Source: DDH964 sp963763205
Lineage (GTDB): Bacteria > Desulfobacterota > Desulfuromonadia > Desulfuromonadales > DDH964
DNA length: 64,000 bases
Assembly: GCA_963763205.1 (NCBI GenBank)
Contig: CAVXNQ010000008.1
Location: 186,001 to 250,000 of the forward strand
Direction: 5' to 3'
This document shows positions 19,087-28,107 of the stretch, one piece after another; position 1 is the first letter of the stretch; every line of letters begins with the position of its first letter. The notes below the pieces were generated by a model. That model saw nothing but the letters and a program-made list of their open reading frames with translations, did no database searches and was not told the DNA's origin. Position numbers and translations under genes: made by a program.

Positions 19087-19527
19087 TTACACCTTACGCC
19101 CGAGCTTCTTCAGCAGTCGCCCGAGTTGCCGCTGTTCGTCGGTGCTCAGCACCGACAACTCCCCCTCGACCACCTCGGCATGAAGGGGAAAAAGGTCTTC
19201 GATCAGCTGCCGCCCCCGGTCGGTCAAGCCGACCCGGACCTTGCGTCGGTCGGCCTCGCTGCGGTCCCGGCTCACCAGGCCGCGTCCTTCCAGGGCATCG
19301 ACCACCGAGGTGATGTTGGCGTTGCTCTTGAGCACCTTCTGGCTCAATTCCCCCTGGCAGAGCGGCCCGAGATGATGCAGCGCCTCGAGCACCGCAAACT
19401 GGCTGTGGGTCAGGCCCGCGTGGTGCAGGTGCCGGTGGATGTTGGCGGTCGCCGTGTTGGTGGCCCGCATCAGCTTGACGTAGACCGCCAGGGATAACTT
19501 CTGCTGTTCGCTCAATTCACTTGCCAT
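19087..19527 (-). CDS. MarR-family transcriptional regulator
   Basis: 146 residues. MarR winged helix: LTHSQFAVLEALHHLGPLCQ, GELSQKVLKSNANITSVVDA (recognition helix), LEGRGLVSRDRSEADRRKVR (wing) and VGLTDRGRQLIEDLFPLHAE. Such dimers repress their own and neighbouring genes until a phenolic or oxidant signal appears. A near-palindromic copy of the operator lies 30 bp upstream of its ATG (19557-19576) and a perfect copy precedes the pirin gene, indicating autoregulation plus control of pirin and probably of the genes after it. Confidence 0.9.
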   Translation of the reverse strand: MASELSEQQKLSLAVYVKLMRATNTATANIHRHLHHAGLTHSQFAVLEALHHLGPLCQGELSQKVLKSNANITSVVDALEGRGLVSRDRSEADRRKVRVGLTDRGRQLIEDLFPLHAEVVEGELSVLSTDEQRQLGRLLKKLGRKV

Positions 19528-19556
19528 CGCCTCTGGCCTGCTTCCTTTCCCGATAA

Positions 19557-19576
19557 ATATTTCGATATCAAAATAT
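19557..19576. promoter_or_regulatory. MarR-type operator upstream of marR
   Basis: ATATTTCGATATCAAAATAT, a 20-bp palindrome with one mismatched pair, 30-49 bp upstream of the marR start. Core TTTCGATATC identical with the site at 19057-19072. Confidence 0.68.
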
Positions 19577-19692
19577 CACCGCATGAATTCCCCTGTCAAC
19601 CGGGCGCCAATCCCCCTTCCATGCCAGGCAGGAAAACCGACCCGCAGCGCCGGGTCCCATGGCGCCCTGACCCGCCGGCCCCCGCCAGAATT

Positions 19693-22600
19693 TCACGGCG
19701 CGAACAGCGACAAAATCTCCTCGGCGCTCAGGGCTGCCATCGCCTCACCCTCCCCTTGACCGTAAATGCCGTCGGCCAGGGCCTGTTTGCGCTCCTGCAT
19801 CTGGAGGATTTTTTCCTCCACGGTGCCGGCCGCCACCAGCTTGTAGACGAAGACCGGCTTCTCCTGGCCGATGCGATGGGCGCGGTCGGTGGCTTGGCGC
19901 TCCACCGCCGGATTCCACCAGGGATCGTAGTGGATGACGGTATCGGCTGCGGTGAGATTGAGGCCGACGCCGCCGGCCTTGAGGCTGATCAGGAAGAGTG
20001 GCACCGTTCCCTGCTGGAACCGGTCGATCAGCTCCTGGCGCTTGCGTGTCTGGCCGGTCAGTTTGAGATAATCGATCCGGCGTTTTTGCAGTTCCGCTTC
20101 GATCAGGGTCAGCATGGAGCTGAACTGGGAAAAGAGCAGGATGCGCCGGCCGTCCTCCAGCAGCGATTCCAGCATCTCCAGCAGCCGGCCGAGTTTGGCC
20201 GAGGCGTCGACGCCCCTGGCGCTCTCCAGCTTGACCAGGCGCGGGTCGCAGCAGACCTGGCGCAACTTGAGCAGGGCATCGAGCATCTCGATGTGACTGC
20301 GCGCCAGTCCTTTCTGACTGAGCAGAGCGCTGACCTTCGCGGCCATCGCCACGCGGATACTTTCGTAGAGGCGGCGCTGCGCCCCTTCCAGCTCGACGTT
20401 CTCCACCATCTCGCTCTTGGCCGGCAGTTCGGCAGCCACCCTCTCTTTGGTGCGGCGCAGGACGAAGGGGGTGATGCGCCGCACCAGCTCCTGACGCCGC
20501 AGATCGTCGCCACGCTTCTCTACCGGGGTGCGAAATTGGCTGTTGAAGGTCTTCTCCGGCCCCAGAAAGCCGGGCATCAAAAAATGCAACAGCGACCAGA
20601 GTTCGCCCAGATGGTTTTCCAGCGGCGTGCCGGTCAGACACAGACGCTGCTCGGCGGGGAGCGCGGCGGCCACCTTGGCGGCCTGGGTGCGAGCGTTCTT
20701 GATCGCCTGGGCCTCATCCAGAATCACCGTATGCCAGCTGCTGCGGCACAGGACCTCGCCGTCCCGGGCCAGGAGCGCATAGCTGGTGACGACCAGGTCG
20801 AACTCGCCGATCCGCTCGAACCAGTCGCTGCGCTGCGGGCCATGCAGCAGCAACACCCGCAGGCCGGGAGCGAACCGCTGCGCTTCCCGCTGCCAGTTGC
20901 CCAGCACGCTGGTGGGAGCGACCACCAGCACCGGTCGGGTCAACCGGCCCGCCGCCTGCTCCAGCAGCAGATGGGCCAGGGCCTGGATCGTCTTGCCCAG
21001 CCCCATGTCGTCGGCGAGGATGCCGCCGAAGCCGAATTCGCGCAGGAACTGGAGCCAGGCCAGCCCCTGCAACTGGTAGGGCCGCAGCTCGGCAGCGAGT
21101 CCCGCCGGGGCCGGCACCGCCCGGATCCCCTGGAAGTTGCGCAACCGGCTGCCGAGCTCGCGCAGCACCCGGCCGCCCTGCCAGGCCAGCCGGGCGCCGC
21201 CCGCCGCCATCCGCCGGTCCAGCTCCTCCAGCCAGGGAGCGAGGCTGCGGTGGAGGCGCACCTCGCCGCCTTTCCCCAGCGCCAGGCCGCCATAGAGTTC
21301 GTAGAGGGTCTCCAGCACCGGCGCCAGCACCGCGGCCGGCACCTCCAGCCAGCGTCCCTCGCCCTGGTCGAGCAGCAACCCGCCGGCCGGGTCGGTTCCC
21401 TCCTCCAGGGCCTGGAGCAGGAGCGGCAGCAGGGGGATGGTGCGCCCCTGCCAGGCCAGGTCGAGCCCGACTTCGAACCACCCGGTCTCCCCCTCCGCCA
21501 CCCGGGCGGTCAGCTCCTCGGCCTGCTCGAAGCGCAGCCGGAAGCTCTCCGCCTCGGTCTCGACGCGCCAGCCCTCCGCCACCAGCCGCGGCACCTCCGC
21601 CTGCAGGAACTGCCGCCAGCATTGCACGGAGGCGGCGACCGTCCTGCCGGTAAAGAGCAGGTCGTATTCGCCGGCCTCTCCGGCGCCGGCCTGGGGCGCG
21701 GGCACCAGGCCGATCCCCTCCAGGCGCTGCCGATGGCCCTCTTCGGCGGCCGCATCGCGCTGGATGAGCCAGTCGCGGCCGTCCTGCTGAAGCAGCGGCT
21801 GGAAATCGTCCCCGGGGTGCCAGGGGCGCAGGCGGCAGGGTCCGTAATCGAACAACAGGCGGGCGAGATGCACCACCGCCCCGGTCCGGGTGGTCTGCCC
21901 CAAAAGCCGCAACACCGGAATCGGCGCTCCCTGCCAGCGTTCGATGTTCAGCTCCACCGGCAGCGACAGAGCGTCGGCGGTCGCCAGGGGCGCCAGCAGC
22001 CGCGCCAATTCCGGCAGGCGCGGTTCGGGGACCGGCGGCAACTGGCAGAGGGCGTGAAATAGGAGCGGCGACAAGGGCTGTTCAATGGGACCGCAGCGGT
22101 TCCCCGCCAGGTCCAGATACCAGGGCGGGTCCGTCGGCAGGGGCAACCATGGGTCGCCCACCCCCTCCAGCGACACCTCCAGCAATTGCTGATCCTTCCT
22201 GGACTTCCAGGCGAAGCGGGCGCGACAGGCCGGCCCGGGGGCGAGGGGGGGTGCCGTATTCCCCTCCAGAAAGCAGCGTCCGGTCTGGAGCAACCGCTTG
22301 AGCAACAGCAGGCCGACATCCCCTTCGATCCGCGGCACGAAATCCCAGGAAATCCGGCCCTGGAGCAAGTCGATAATTTCGCCGTCGAGGGGTGTCTGCC
22401 AGTTGGGGGCATAGCGGTAGCCCGCGCCCGAGCCCGCCAGCTGGTACCAGCTCACCGGACTGAATTTCCCCCAGCCGCCCCGTTTGAGGGGGCGGCTTTT
22501 GAACGGGGCGACCAAGACCTCACTCCCCTTGATGTCGCGCCGCAGCGTGCGAACCTGTAATACATACACGAGCTGCTGGGCCGTTTCCGGTCCTCGCTGC

Positions 22601-22998
22601 GCCGCCTCCGGTCCGGCCAGTTTTTCAGTGAGTCGCTGCCACCAGAGCTGCAGCTCATCCGGGGGTACGGACCCGACCTGACGGGCCGCTGCCGCCCGCC
22701 TGGAAGGCCGCTGCCGATGCAGATATTCGAGGAGCACTGCCGCCACATGCTTGCAATCGAAGCGCATCGGGCAGCTGCAGTGCCCTTCGATCTGCGCCCC
22801 CCGGGCAACCCTTTCGACAACGATACCCAATCGGTAACGTTGCCCCCCGCTCCCCTGGACCACACCCACCAGGGTGGCGCCGTCTTCGGCCACCTCCACC
22901 ATCAGGACCCGGCCGGTACGCTGGTAAACGCGACCGCGCTCGGTGTAGGTGTGCCCGCAGGTTCCGATAATGTCCTTTTCTGTAAAATCCGGGATCAT
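19693..22998 (-). CDS. SNF2-family ATPase with N-terminal SWIM zinc finger
   Basis: About 1101 residues, uninterrupted. A SWIM zinc finger lies near the N-terminus (Cys74, Cys76, Cys82, His84 in CSCPMRFDCKH). The C-terminal half is a complete SNF2 motor: Walker A in ILADDMGLGKTIQALAHLLL (about residue 664), DEAQ box in VILDEAQAIKN, LTGTPLENHLGELWSLLHFL, the helicase-C block LISLKAGGVGLNLTAADTVI and DRAHRIGQEKPVFVYKLVA. ATG 22998 is chosen because homology starts at MIPDFTEKDIIGTCGHTYTE; the open frame continues upstream only as a shadow of the efflux gene. Bacterial SWIM-SNF2 proteins are thought to remodel nucleic-acid complexes, including RNA polymerase; a role in this organism is unproven. 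Confidence 0.88.
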   Translation of the reverse strand: MIPDFTEKDIIGTCGHTYTERGRVYQRTGRVLMVEVAEDGATLVGVVQGSGGQRYRLGIVVERVARGAQIEGHCSCPMRFDCKHVAAVLLEYLHRQRPSRRAAAARQVGSVPPDELQLWWQRLTEKLAGPEAAQRGPETAQQLVYVLQVRTLRRDIKGSEVLVAPFKSRPLKRGGWGKFSPVSWYQLAGSGAGYRYAPNWQTPLDGEIIDLLQGRISWDFVPRIEGDVGLLLLKRLLQTGRCFLEGNTAPPLAPGPACRARFAWKSRKDQQLLEVSLEGVGDPWLPLPTDPPWYLDLAGNRCGPIEQPLSPLLFHALCQLPPVPEPRLPELARLLAPLATADALSLPVELNIERWQGAPIPVLRLLGQTTRTGAVVHLARLLFDYGPCRLRPWHPGDDFQPLLQQDGRDWLIQRDAAAEEGHRQRLEGIGLVPAPQAGAGEAGEYDLLFTGRTVAASVQCWRQFLQAEVPRLVAEGWRVETEAESFRLRFEQAEELTARVAEGETGWFEVGLDLAWQGRTIPLLPLLLQALEEGTDPAGGLLLDQGEGRWLEVPAAVLAPVLETLYELYGGLALGKGGEVRLHRSLAPWLEELDRRMAAGGARLAWQGGRVLRELGSRLRNFQGIRAVPAPAGLAAELRPYQLQGLAWLQFLREFGFGGILADDMGLGKTIQALAHLLLEQAAGRLTRPVLVVAPTSVLGNWQREAQRFAPGLRVLLLHGPQRSDWFERIGEFDLVVTSYALLARDGEVLCRSSWHTVILDEAQAIKNARTQAAKVAAALPAEQRLCLTGTPLENHLGELWSLLHFLMPGFLGPEKTFNSQFRTPVEKRGDDLRRQELVRRITPFVLRRTKERVAAELPAKSEMVENVELEGAQRRLYESIRVAMAAKVSALLSQKGLARSHIEMLDALLKLRQVCCDPRLVKLESARGVDASAKLGRLLEMLESLLEDGRRILLFSQFSSMLTLIEAELQKRRIDYLKLTGQTRKRQELIDRFQQGTVPLFLISLKAGGVGLNLTAADTVIHYDPWWNPAVERQATDRAHRIGQEKPVFVYKLVAAGTVEEKILQMQERKQALADGIYGQGEGEAMAALSAEEILSLFAP

Positions 22999-23233
22999 GT
23001 GCACTATCGTCTTTCGGATAAGAGCCAGGGGCTGGATTTCGCAGGTCCACACCTGCCCAGGAGCCGGGAGAAGGCCGCTCCAAAGTTCCCATCGATGGCC
23101 AGGGAAATTTCCCCAGGAATGGGTATGCGGGTGGGCGGTTAACCTTCCGGGAGCCGAGAAGACTAAGGCGAGGAGGCAGTCTAAACGATCCGGTCGAAAT
23201 CTTCCAGAGGCCTTTGCGACGACAGACTCGCCG

Positions 23234-24806
23234 TCAGTCGATGATGATCTCTTCGACCGGCGGGGTGCCGCCCTTGCGCGCGCAGCAGCAGCACCAGCGG
23301 CAGGCAGAAAAGAAAGAGCAGGGTGAAGAGGCCGAAGAGATGGTTGTAGGCGAGCATCCCCGCCTGGCGCGCGAGGTTGCCGTCGAGCAGCGACCAGGCC
23401 TGGAGGCGGGCGGTGGCACGGTCGCTGCCGCTTTGGTAGAAGGCGGCGGTCAGCGGCTGCAGCCACCCCTCGAGGGCCGCGCTGCCGGCGCTCAGCTTCT
23501 CGCTCAACAGGCTGTGGTAGGTCGCCTCGCCGTGGGTCAGGCTGGTGGCGGCCAGGGCGATGCCGACGCTGCCGCAGACGTAGCGCACGACCTGGTAGAG
23601 GCCGCTGGCAGCGGTCATCTGCGCCTTCTTCATGCTGGAGAGGGCGACGGTGCTGAGGGAGACGAAAATGAAGCCGAAACCGATCCCCTGCCAGAGCTGA
23701 GGGAAGAAGATGTCCCAGAAGCCGACATCGAGCGACAGGCGGGAAAGTTCCCAGAAGCCGAAGACGTTGATCAGCAGGCCGGCCAAAATCAGCGTTCGCG
23801 GCCCGAGGCGGTTGTAGAGACGGCCGGCGACGGGCATGGCGAGGGCCATGGCGGCACTGCGCGGCATCAGCGCCAACCCCGCGTCGAAAGCCGGATAACC
23901 GAGCAGTTGCTGCAGAAAGAGGGGGAGCACAAAGATGCTGGCGTAGAGGCCGATGCCCAGGGCCCCGCCGATCAGCGTCCCCGAGGCGAAGGTGACATCC
24001 TTGAGCAGCCGCAGATCGACCGCCGGCCGCTCCACGGTCAGTTCCCGCCAGACGAAGAGCAGCAGGCCGACCGCGGCGACCACGGCCAGGGTGACGATCA
24101 GGTTCGAAGAGAACCAGTCCTTTGCCTCCCCCTTCTCCAGCATCAGCTGCAACGCCCCCAGCCCGACGACCATCAGTCCCAGGCCGAGAAAGTCGATGCG
24201 GCCGCGCTCGCGCACCAGATAGGGGGGATCCTGGATGTAGCGGGCGATCAGCAGCACGTTGAGGATGCCGACCGGGACGTTGATATAGAAGATCCAGGGC
24301 CAGGCGAAGTGGTCGGTGAGCCAGCCCCCCAGGGTCGGACCGAAGGCCGGACCGAGGACCACGCCGAGGCCGAAGAAGCCCATCGCCATCCCCTGCTCCT
24401 CGGGGGGGAAGCTCTCGCGCAGGATCGCCAGGGAGATCGGCAGCAGCGCCCCGCCGCCGATCCCCTGCAGGGTGCGGAAGGCGACCATCGACGGCAGGTC
24501 CCAGGCCAGACCGCAGAGCATCGAGGTCAGGGTGAAGATCATGACGCTGCCGAGGTACAGGTTCTTGCGGCCGATGCGCGCGCTGAGGAGCGCGACGATC
24601 GGCATCATGATCACGCTGGAGAGGATGTAGGCGGTGGCGACCCAGGTGATCTCCTCGACGGTGGCACCGAGGTTGCCGCGCATGTAGGGGAGAGCGACGT
24701 TGACGATGCTGGTGTCGAGGGCGCTCATGATCGCCCCGGTCATTATCGTCAGGGTGATCATCCACTTGTTGTCGACGGGGTACTCGTCGAGGGCGGCGGC
24801 GTTCAT
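23234..24806 (-). CDS. emrB: EmrB/QacA-type (DHA2) multidrug efflux permease
   Basis: About 523 residues, 14 predicted membrane segments. MFS DHA2 signatures: SALDTSIVNVALPYMRGNLG, ARIGRKNLYLGS, GIGGGALLPISLAILRE and GPAFGPTLGGWLTDHFAWPW (motif C). A surplus base near 23281 (CGCGCGCAAG) shifts the last residues; without it the protein ends KGGTPPVEEIIID at TGA 23234-23236. The ATG overlaps the emrA stop (ATGA), so the two are translated together. Works with EmrA to export drugs or amphipathic acids across both membranes. Confidence 0.9.
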
Positions 24807-25879
24807 TGCACGGTTACGCTGGGGACCACGGAGAGTCCCGGACGGAGCGGCTCATTGGGCTGGCCGGAAGCATCGAGGACGATCTTCACCGGCACCCGCT
24901 GCACCACCTTGACGAAGTTGCCGGTGGCGTTTTCCGCCGGCAGCAGGGAGAAGGCCGAGCCGGTCCCCGGCTGCAGGCTCTCCACCCGGCCGCGAAAGAG
25001 GGCGCCGGGGTAGGCGTCGACGCGCACCTCCACCGCCTCTCCGGGGTGGATGCGGCCGATCTGGGTCTCCTTGTAGTTGGCCTCGATCCACAGCCGGGAA
25101 TCGTCGACCAGGGTCAGCACGGTCTGCCCGGGGTTGACGAACTTGCCGACCTCGGCGCTCTTCTTCGCCACCCGGCCGGCCGCGGGGGCTCGCAGCAGGG
25201 TCCGGTCGAGATCGAGCTGGGCCAAATCCACCGCCCGCGCCGCGGCCGTCACCTTGAAGCGCCAGGCGTCCTGCTCCGCGCTCAAAGCGGCGATGGCGGC
25301 CGTGGCCCGCTTCCGCGCCGCCCTGGCGGCGGCAAACTTGGCCGCGGCCTGGTCGGCCTGGTTGGCGACCTGTTCGTACAGGCGCCGCGCCACCACCTGC
25401 TTCGTCTCCAGCGCCGCGTAGCGGTCTTTTTCGCGGCCGGCGTAGGCGGCCGTGCTGGTAGCGCTGCGCAGCTCGGCCGCGGCCTCCTGCGCCGCCTGCC
25501 GCGCCTCGTCGAGGGAGGCCGCCAGCTTGCGTTCCTCGGCCTCGGCGGCGGCCAGCTCCTGCTGCCGCTGCTGCAGGGCCAGGCGGTATTCGGCCGGGTC
25601 GAGGCGCAGCAGCGGCGCCCCTGCGGCGACCTGCTGGTTGTCGGTGACGAAGACCTCCGCGATCCGCCCCTGCAACTGCAGGGCGATCGGCACCACCGTC
25701 CCGGTCACGTAGGCGTCGTCGGTGGTTTCGTGGTTTTGCGCGTAGCGCAGTTTGGGTAGGAAATAGGCGCCGGCGGCCAGCAGCCCGACGACGACTGCGG
25801 CGCGAAAGACCCACTTGCGGGGGATGCGGAAGCGCGATCGGTGCTGGTGGTGATCGGCGGATGGTGATTGGGAGGTCAT
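24803..25879 (-). CDS. emrA: EmrA/HlyD-type membrane fusion protein
   Basis: 358 residues. N-terminal membrane anchor (WVFRAAVVVGLLAAGAYFL, about 23-41), a biotinyl-lipoyl hairpin (ETTDDAYVTGTVVPIALQLQ and FVNPGQTVLTLVDDSRLWIE), an Ala-rich coiled coil between them (about 100-210), and a beta-barrel region KVVQRVPVKIVLD. Periplasmic adaptor for EmrB. Second gene of a tetR-emrA-emrB operon; 36 bp after the regulator. Confidence 0.9.
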   Translation of the reverse strand: MTSQSPSADHHQHRSRFRIPRKWVFRAAVVVGLLAAGAYFLPKLRYAQNHETTDDAYVTGTVVPIALQLQGRIAEVFVTDNQQVAAGAPLLRLDPAEYRLALQQRQQELAAAEAEERKLAASLDEARQAAQEAAAELRSATSTAAYAGREKDRYAALETKQVVARRLYEQVANQADQAAAKFAAARAARKRATAAIAALSAEQDAWRFKVTAAARAVDLAQLDLDRTLLRAPAAGRVAKKSAEVGKFVNPGQTVLTLVDDSRLWIEANYKETQIGRIHPGEAVEVRVDAYPGALFRGRVESLQPGTGSAFSLLPAENATGNFVKVVQRVPVKIVLDASGQPNEPLRPGLSVVPSVTVQ

Positions 25880-25915
25880 ATCTAAAGCTCCGAAAAGACC
25901 GGGTGCCGGGCCTCG

Positions 25916-26506
25916 TTAGGCCGGGGTTGGCGTGCCGCCCAGTGCCTGGCGGCAGAAGGCGACGATCTGGTCGTCCAGGTCGGGGATGTCCATCGGGCCG
26001 ATCAGTTTCTGCCGGGTCAGGCCGTAGAGCACCCCGCGCAGCAGGATGGCGCCCTGCTCCGGAGAAACCGGGGGCTTCAGGCTGCCGTCCCGGCGGCCGC
26101 GTTCGATCACCGCCTGGAACAGGGCGAGGACGCGGCCGATGCGCCCGCGGATCTCCTGCCGGGCCGGGCTTTGCGGGTTACCGAGCCGCGCGGGGAGATC
26201 GCGTAGCGCCACCAGAAAGGCCGTCGATTCGTCGCGGGCGAACTGCAGATGAAAGCGGACCCCCTGCTCCAGGCTTTCCAGTCCCGTCCCCCGTTCCTGC
26301 AGGGCGGCGGCCAGCCCGGCCGAGTAGTCGTCCGACAGCGCCTGGTAGACGGCGAGCAGGATCCCCTCCTTGGTCTTGAAGTGGTAAAAGACCGTCCCCT
26401 GCGCCACCCCGGCGGCGGCGGCGACCTCTGCGGTCGAGGTTTCGTTGAAGCCTTTCTCGGCGAACAGCTGGGCGGCGGCTTCGAGAATTGCGGTGCGTTT
26501 GTCCAT
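25916..26506 (-). CDS. TetR/AcrR-family regulator of the efflux operon
   Basis: 196 residues. The N-terminal helix-turn-helix is canonical: ILEAAAQLFAEKGFNETSTA EVAAAAGVAQGTVFYHFKTK-type TetR sequence (residues 7-47). The C-terminal half is an all-helical ligand domain. It is the first gene of the operon with emrAB, and a 6-4-6 palindrome sits 11 bp upstream of its ATG, so it probably represses its own operon until the pump substrate binds. Confidence 0.9.
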   Translation of the reverse strand: MDKRTAILEAAAQLFAEKGFNETSTAEVAAAAGVAQGTVFYHFKTKEGILLAVYQALSDDYSAGLAAALQERGTGLESLEQGVRFHLQFARDESTAFLVALRDLPARLGNPQSPARQEIRGRIGRVLALFQAVIERGRRDGSLKPPVSPEQGAILLRGVLYGLTRQKLIGPMDIPDLDDQIVAFCRQALGGTPTPA

Positions 26507-26516
26507 GAAAGTCTCC

Positions 26517-26532
26517 GACTGAGTAATCAGTC
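26517..26532. promoter_or_regulatory. TetR operator upstream of tetR-emrAB
   Basis: GACTGA-GTAA-TCAGTC, a perfect inverted repeat with 6-bp arms and 4-bp spacer, immediately upstream of the TetR start; arms like TGACTGA are common in AcrR-type operators. Confidence 0.7.
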
Positions 26533-26631
26533 AGTTTTGTAGCACGAAGTACTTCGGCGGCGCAAGACCGATGGCTCCGGGGGAGAAAGGGGCGGCAGGC
26601 GATGGGGAGAAGAAGGTGCGAAACGGCCGCG

Positions 26632-26967
26632 CTACGCCGGGTCGTTGTCCGGGAAGGCCCACCCAAAGGCGTCGAGATCGGCACACCCCCGGTCATCGAA
26701 GCGTACCCCTTCGGCCTCCAGCAGCAGCCGCTGCAGGAGGTTGCCGTCGCCGTTGCGACGCGGGCTGACCTTCCCCTGGCTGTTGATTACCCGCTGCCAG
26801 GGGACATCGTGCCCGGCCGGCAGCGCCGCCATGGCGAAACCAACGGTGCGCGCCGTGCAGCCGACCCGCCGGGCGATGCGCCCGTAGGTGGTTACCCGGC
26901 CGGGTGGCACCTGGCGGACCAGGGCGTAGATGCGGGGATAGAGAGGGGTGGCGGAATGCCGGTTCAT
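26632..26967 (-). CDS. alkyltransferase-like protein (ATL, MGMT-related)
   Basis: 111 residues. Related to the DNA-binding half of O6-alkylguanine alkyltransferase: YPRIYALVRQVPPGRVTTYG, RIARRVGCTARTVGFAMAAL (HTH), then VPWQRVINSQGKVS. The alkyl-acceptor cysteine motif PCHR is replaced by PWQR, the defining change of ATL proteins, which bind alkylated guanine and hand it to nucleotide excision repair rather than repairing it. Downstream of the efflux operon and divergent from the nitroreductase gene (171 bp apart). Confidence 0.88.
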   Translation of the reverse strand: MNRHSATPLYPRIYALVRQVPPGRVTTYGRIARRVGCTARTVGFAMAALPAGHDVPWQRVINSQGKVSPRRNGDGNLLQRLLLEAEGVRFDDRGCADLDAFGWAFPDNDPA

Positions 26968-27138
26968 GGTGTCATCCTGGATGGCGAAGAGCTCTCCCGG
27001 GCACCGGGCGGCCGCCGCCGCCCTGCTGTTGAAAAACGCCCCGGGGCATGCTTTAATCCCGCCAGGGCCGGACCGGCGGATGTTTCCCCCGGCAGCCGAG
27101 CGCCGCGGTGACCCATAACCTGGAAAGGAGAACCCTCC

Positions 27139-27936
27139 ATGCTCCATATCGACCGGACCCGCTGCCAGCGCGACGGCCTCTGTGCCGCGGTCTGCCCGAT
27201 GGATATCATCGTCACCGACGACGAGGGCGTTCCCGTCTTCCGCGCAGGCGGCGCGAAACTCTGCATCGCCTGCGGCCATTGCGCGGCGATTTGCCCGCAA
27301 AGCGCCCTCGTCAATGAAAAACTGCCCGGCGGTGCAGCCCCCGCCATCGATCCGAACCTGGCCGTCGCTCCCGAGGCCCTGGCGCAGTTGCTCCGCAGCC
27401 GTCGCTCGATCCGGGAATTCCGCCCCGAGCCGGTGCCCCGGGAAGCGATCGAACAGGCGCTCGATGCCGCCCGCTGGGCGCCGTCGGCGGTGAACCGGCA
27501 ACCGGTGCATTGGCTGGTCGTCCAAAACCCGGCCGCGGTCCGCCGTCTGGCCGGACTGGTCGCTGACTTTTTGCGCGCGGGAGCCCGGGTCGGGACCCGC
27601 TACGCCGCCATCCTCTTGCAGTGGGACCAGGGCAACGACCTGATCCTGCGCGGCGCGCCCCACCTGGTGGTGGCCCATGCTCCCCAGGACTGGGCCTGGA
27701 GCGCGGTGGACTGCACCATCGCCCTCACCTCATTGGAACTGGCACTGGTCAACAGCGGCGTCGGCACCTGCTGGGCCGGTTTCCTGAGCTGGGCCGCCCG
27801 GGAATATCCGCCCCTCAAGGAGGCTCTCGGCCTTCCCGCCGGCCACGAGGTCTACGGTGCCCTGATGCTGGGACTGCCCCGCTACGCCTATCCCCAGTCC
27901 CCGCCACGAAAGCCGGCGCAGGTGGAGTGGCGATGA
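27139..27936 (+). CDS. nitroreductase with N-terminal ferredoxin domain
   Basis: 265 residues, uninterrupted. Two Fe-S motifs: the second is canonical (C42, C45, C48, C52 in CIACGHCAAICP); the first reads CQRDGLCAAVCP, where the second ligand position is Asp12 (CxxDxxCxxxCP), as in aspartate-ligated clusters. The rest is an FMN nitroreductase domain (RSRRSIREFRPEPVPREAIE, DAARWAPSAVNRQPVHWLVV, VDCTIALTSLELALVNSGVG, LPAGHEVYGALMLGLPRY). Such fusions let ferredoxin electrons reach flavin. Start ATG 27139 follows AAAGGAG. Electron donor and substrate unknown. Confidence 0.88.
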   Translation: MLHIDRTRCQRDGLCAAVCPMDIIVTDDEGVPVFRAGGAKLCIACGHCAAICPQSALVNEKLPGGAAPAIDPNLAVAPEALAQLLRSRRSIREFRPEPVPREAIEQALDAARWAPSAVNRQPVHWLVVQNPAAVRRLAGLVADFLRAGARVGTRYAAILLQWDQGNDLILRGAPHLVVAHAPQDWAWSAVDCTIALTSLELALVNSGVGTCWAGFLSWAAREYPPLKEALGLPAGHEVYGALMLGLPRYAYPQSPPRKPAQVEWR

Positions 27937-28107
27937 CCCCAAGGGGGGACAGGAGGGGCCGGAGTCAAATTTTCAAATCAGTAAGGCGCCAATACCCTTT
28001 TTCAACCAGTGTGTCGGGAGCCCTATCCCCAATGAAACAACGAGACTACGTCCCGTGACCCTGTCTGCTTGAAGACCGCCGATTCGTAGTCCTATTTGAC
28101 AACTTGA

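Noticed and set aside
22999..24765. Continuous minus-strand open frame joining the efflux gene region to the SNF2 gene (about 1690 codons)
   Set aside because: The part above 22998 is an out-of-frame shadow of emrB; family homology of the SNF2 protein begins at MIPDFTEKDI.
23214..25013. Long plus-strand open frame opposite emrAB
   Set aside because: Antisense shadow; composition rich in Glu/Gln/Arg with no domain, opposite two well-defined transporter genes.
26968..27678. Upstream extension of the ATL gene
   Set aside because: It is a shadow of the plus-strand nitroreductase; ATL homology starts at 26967.
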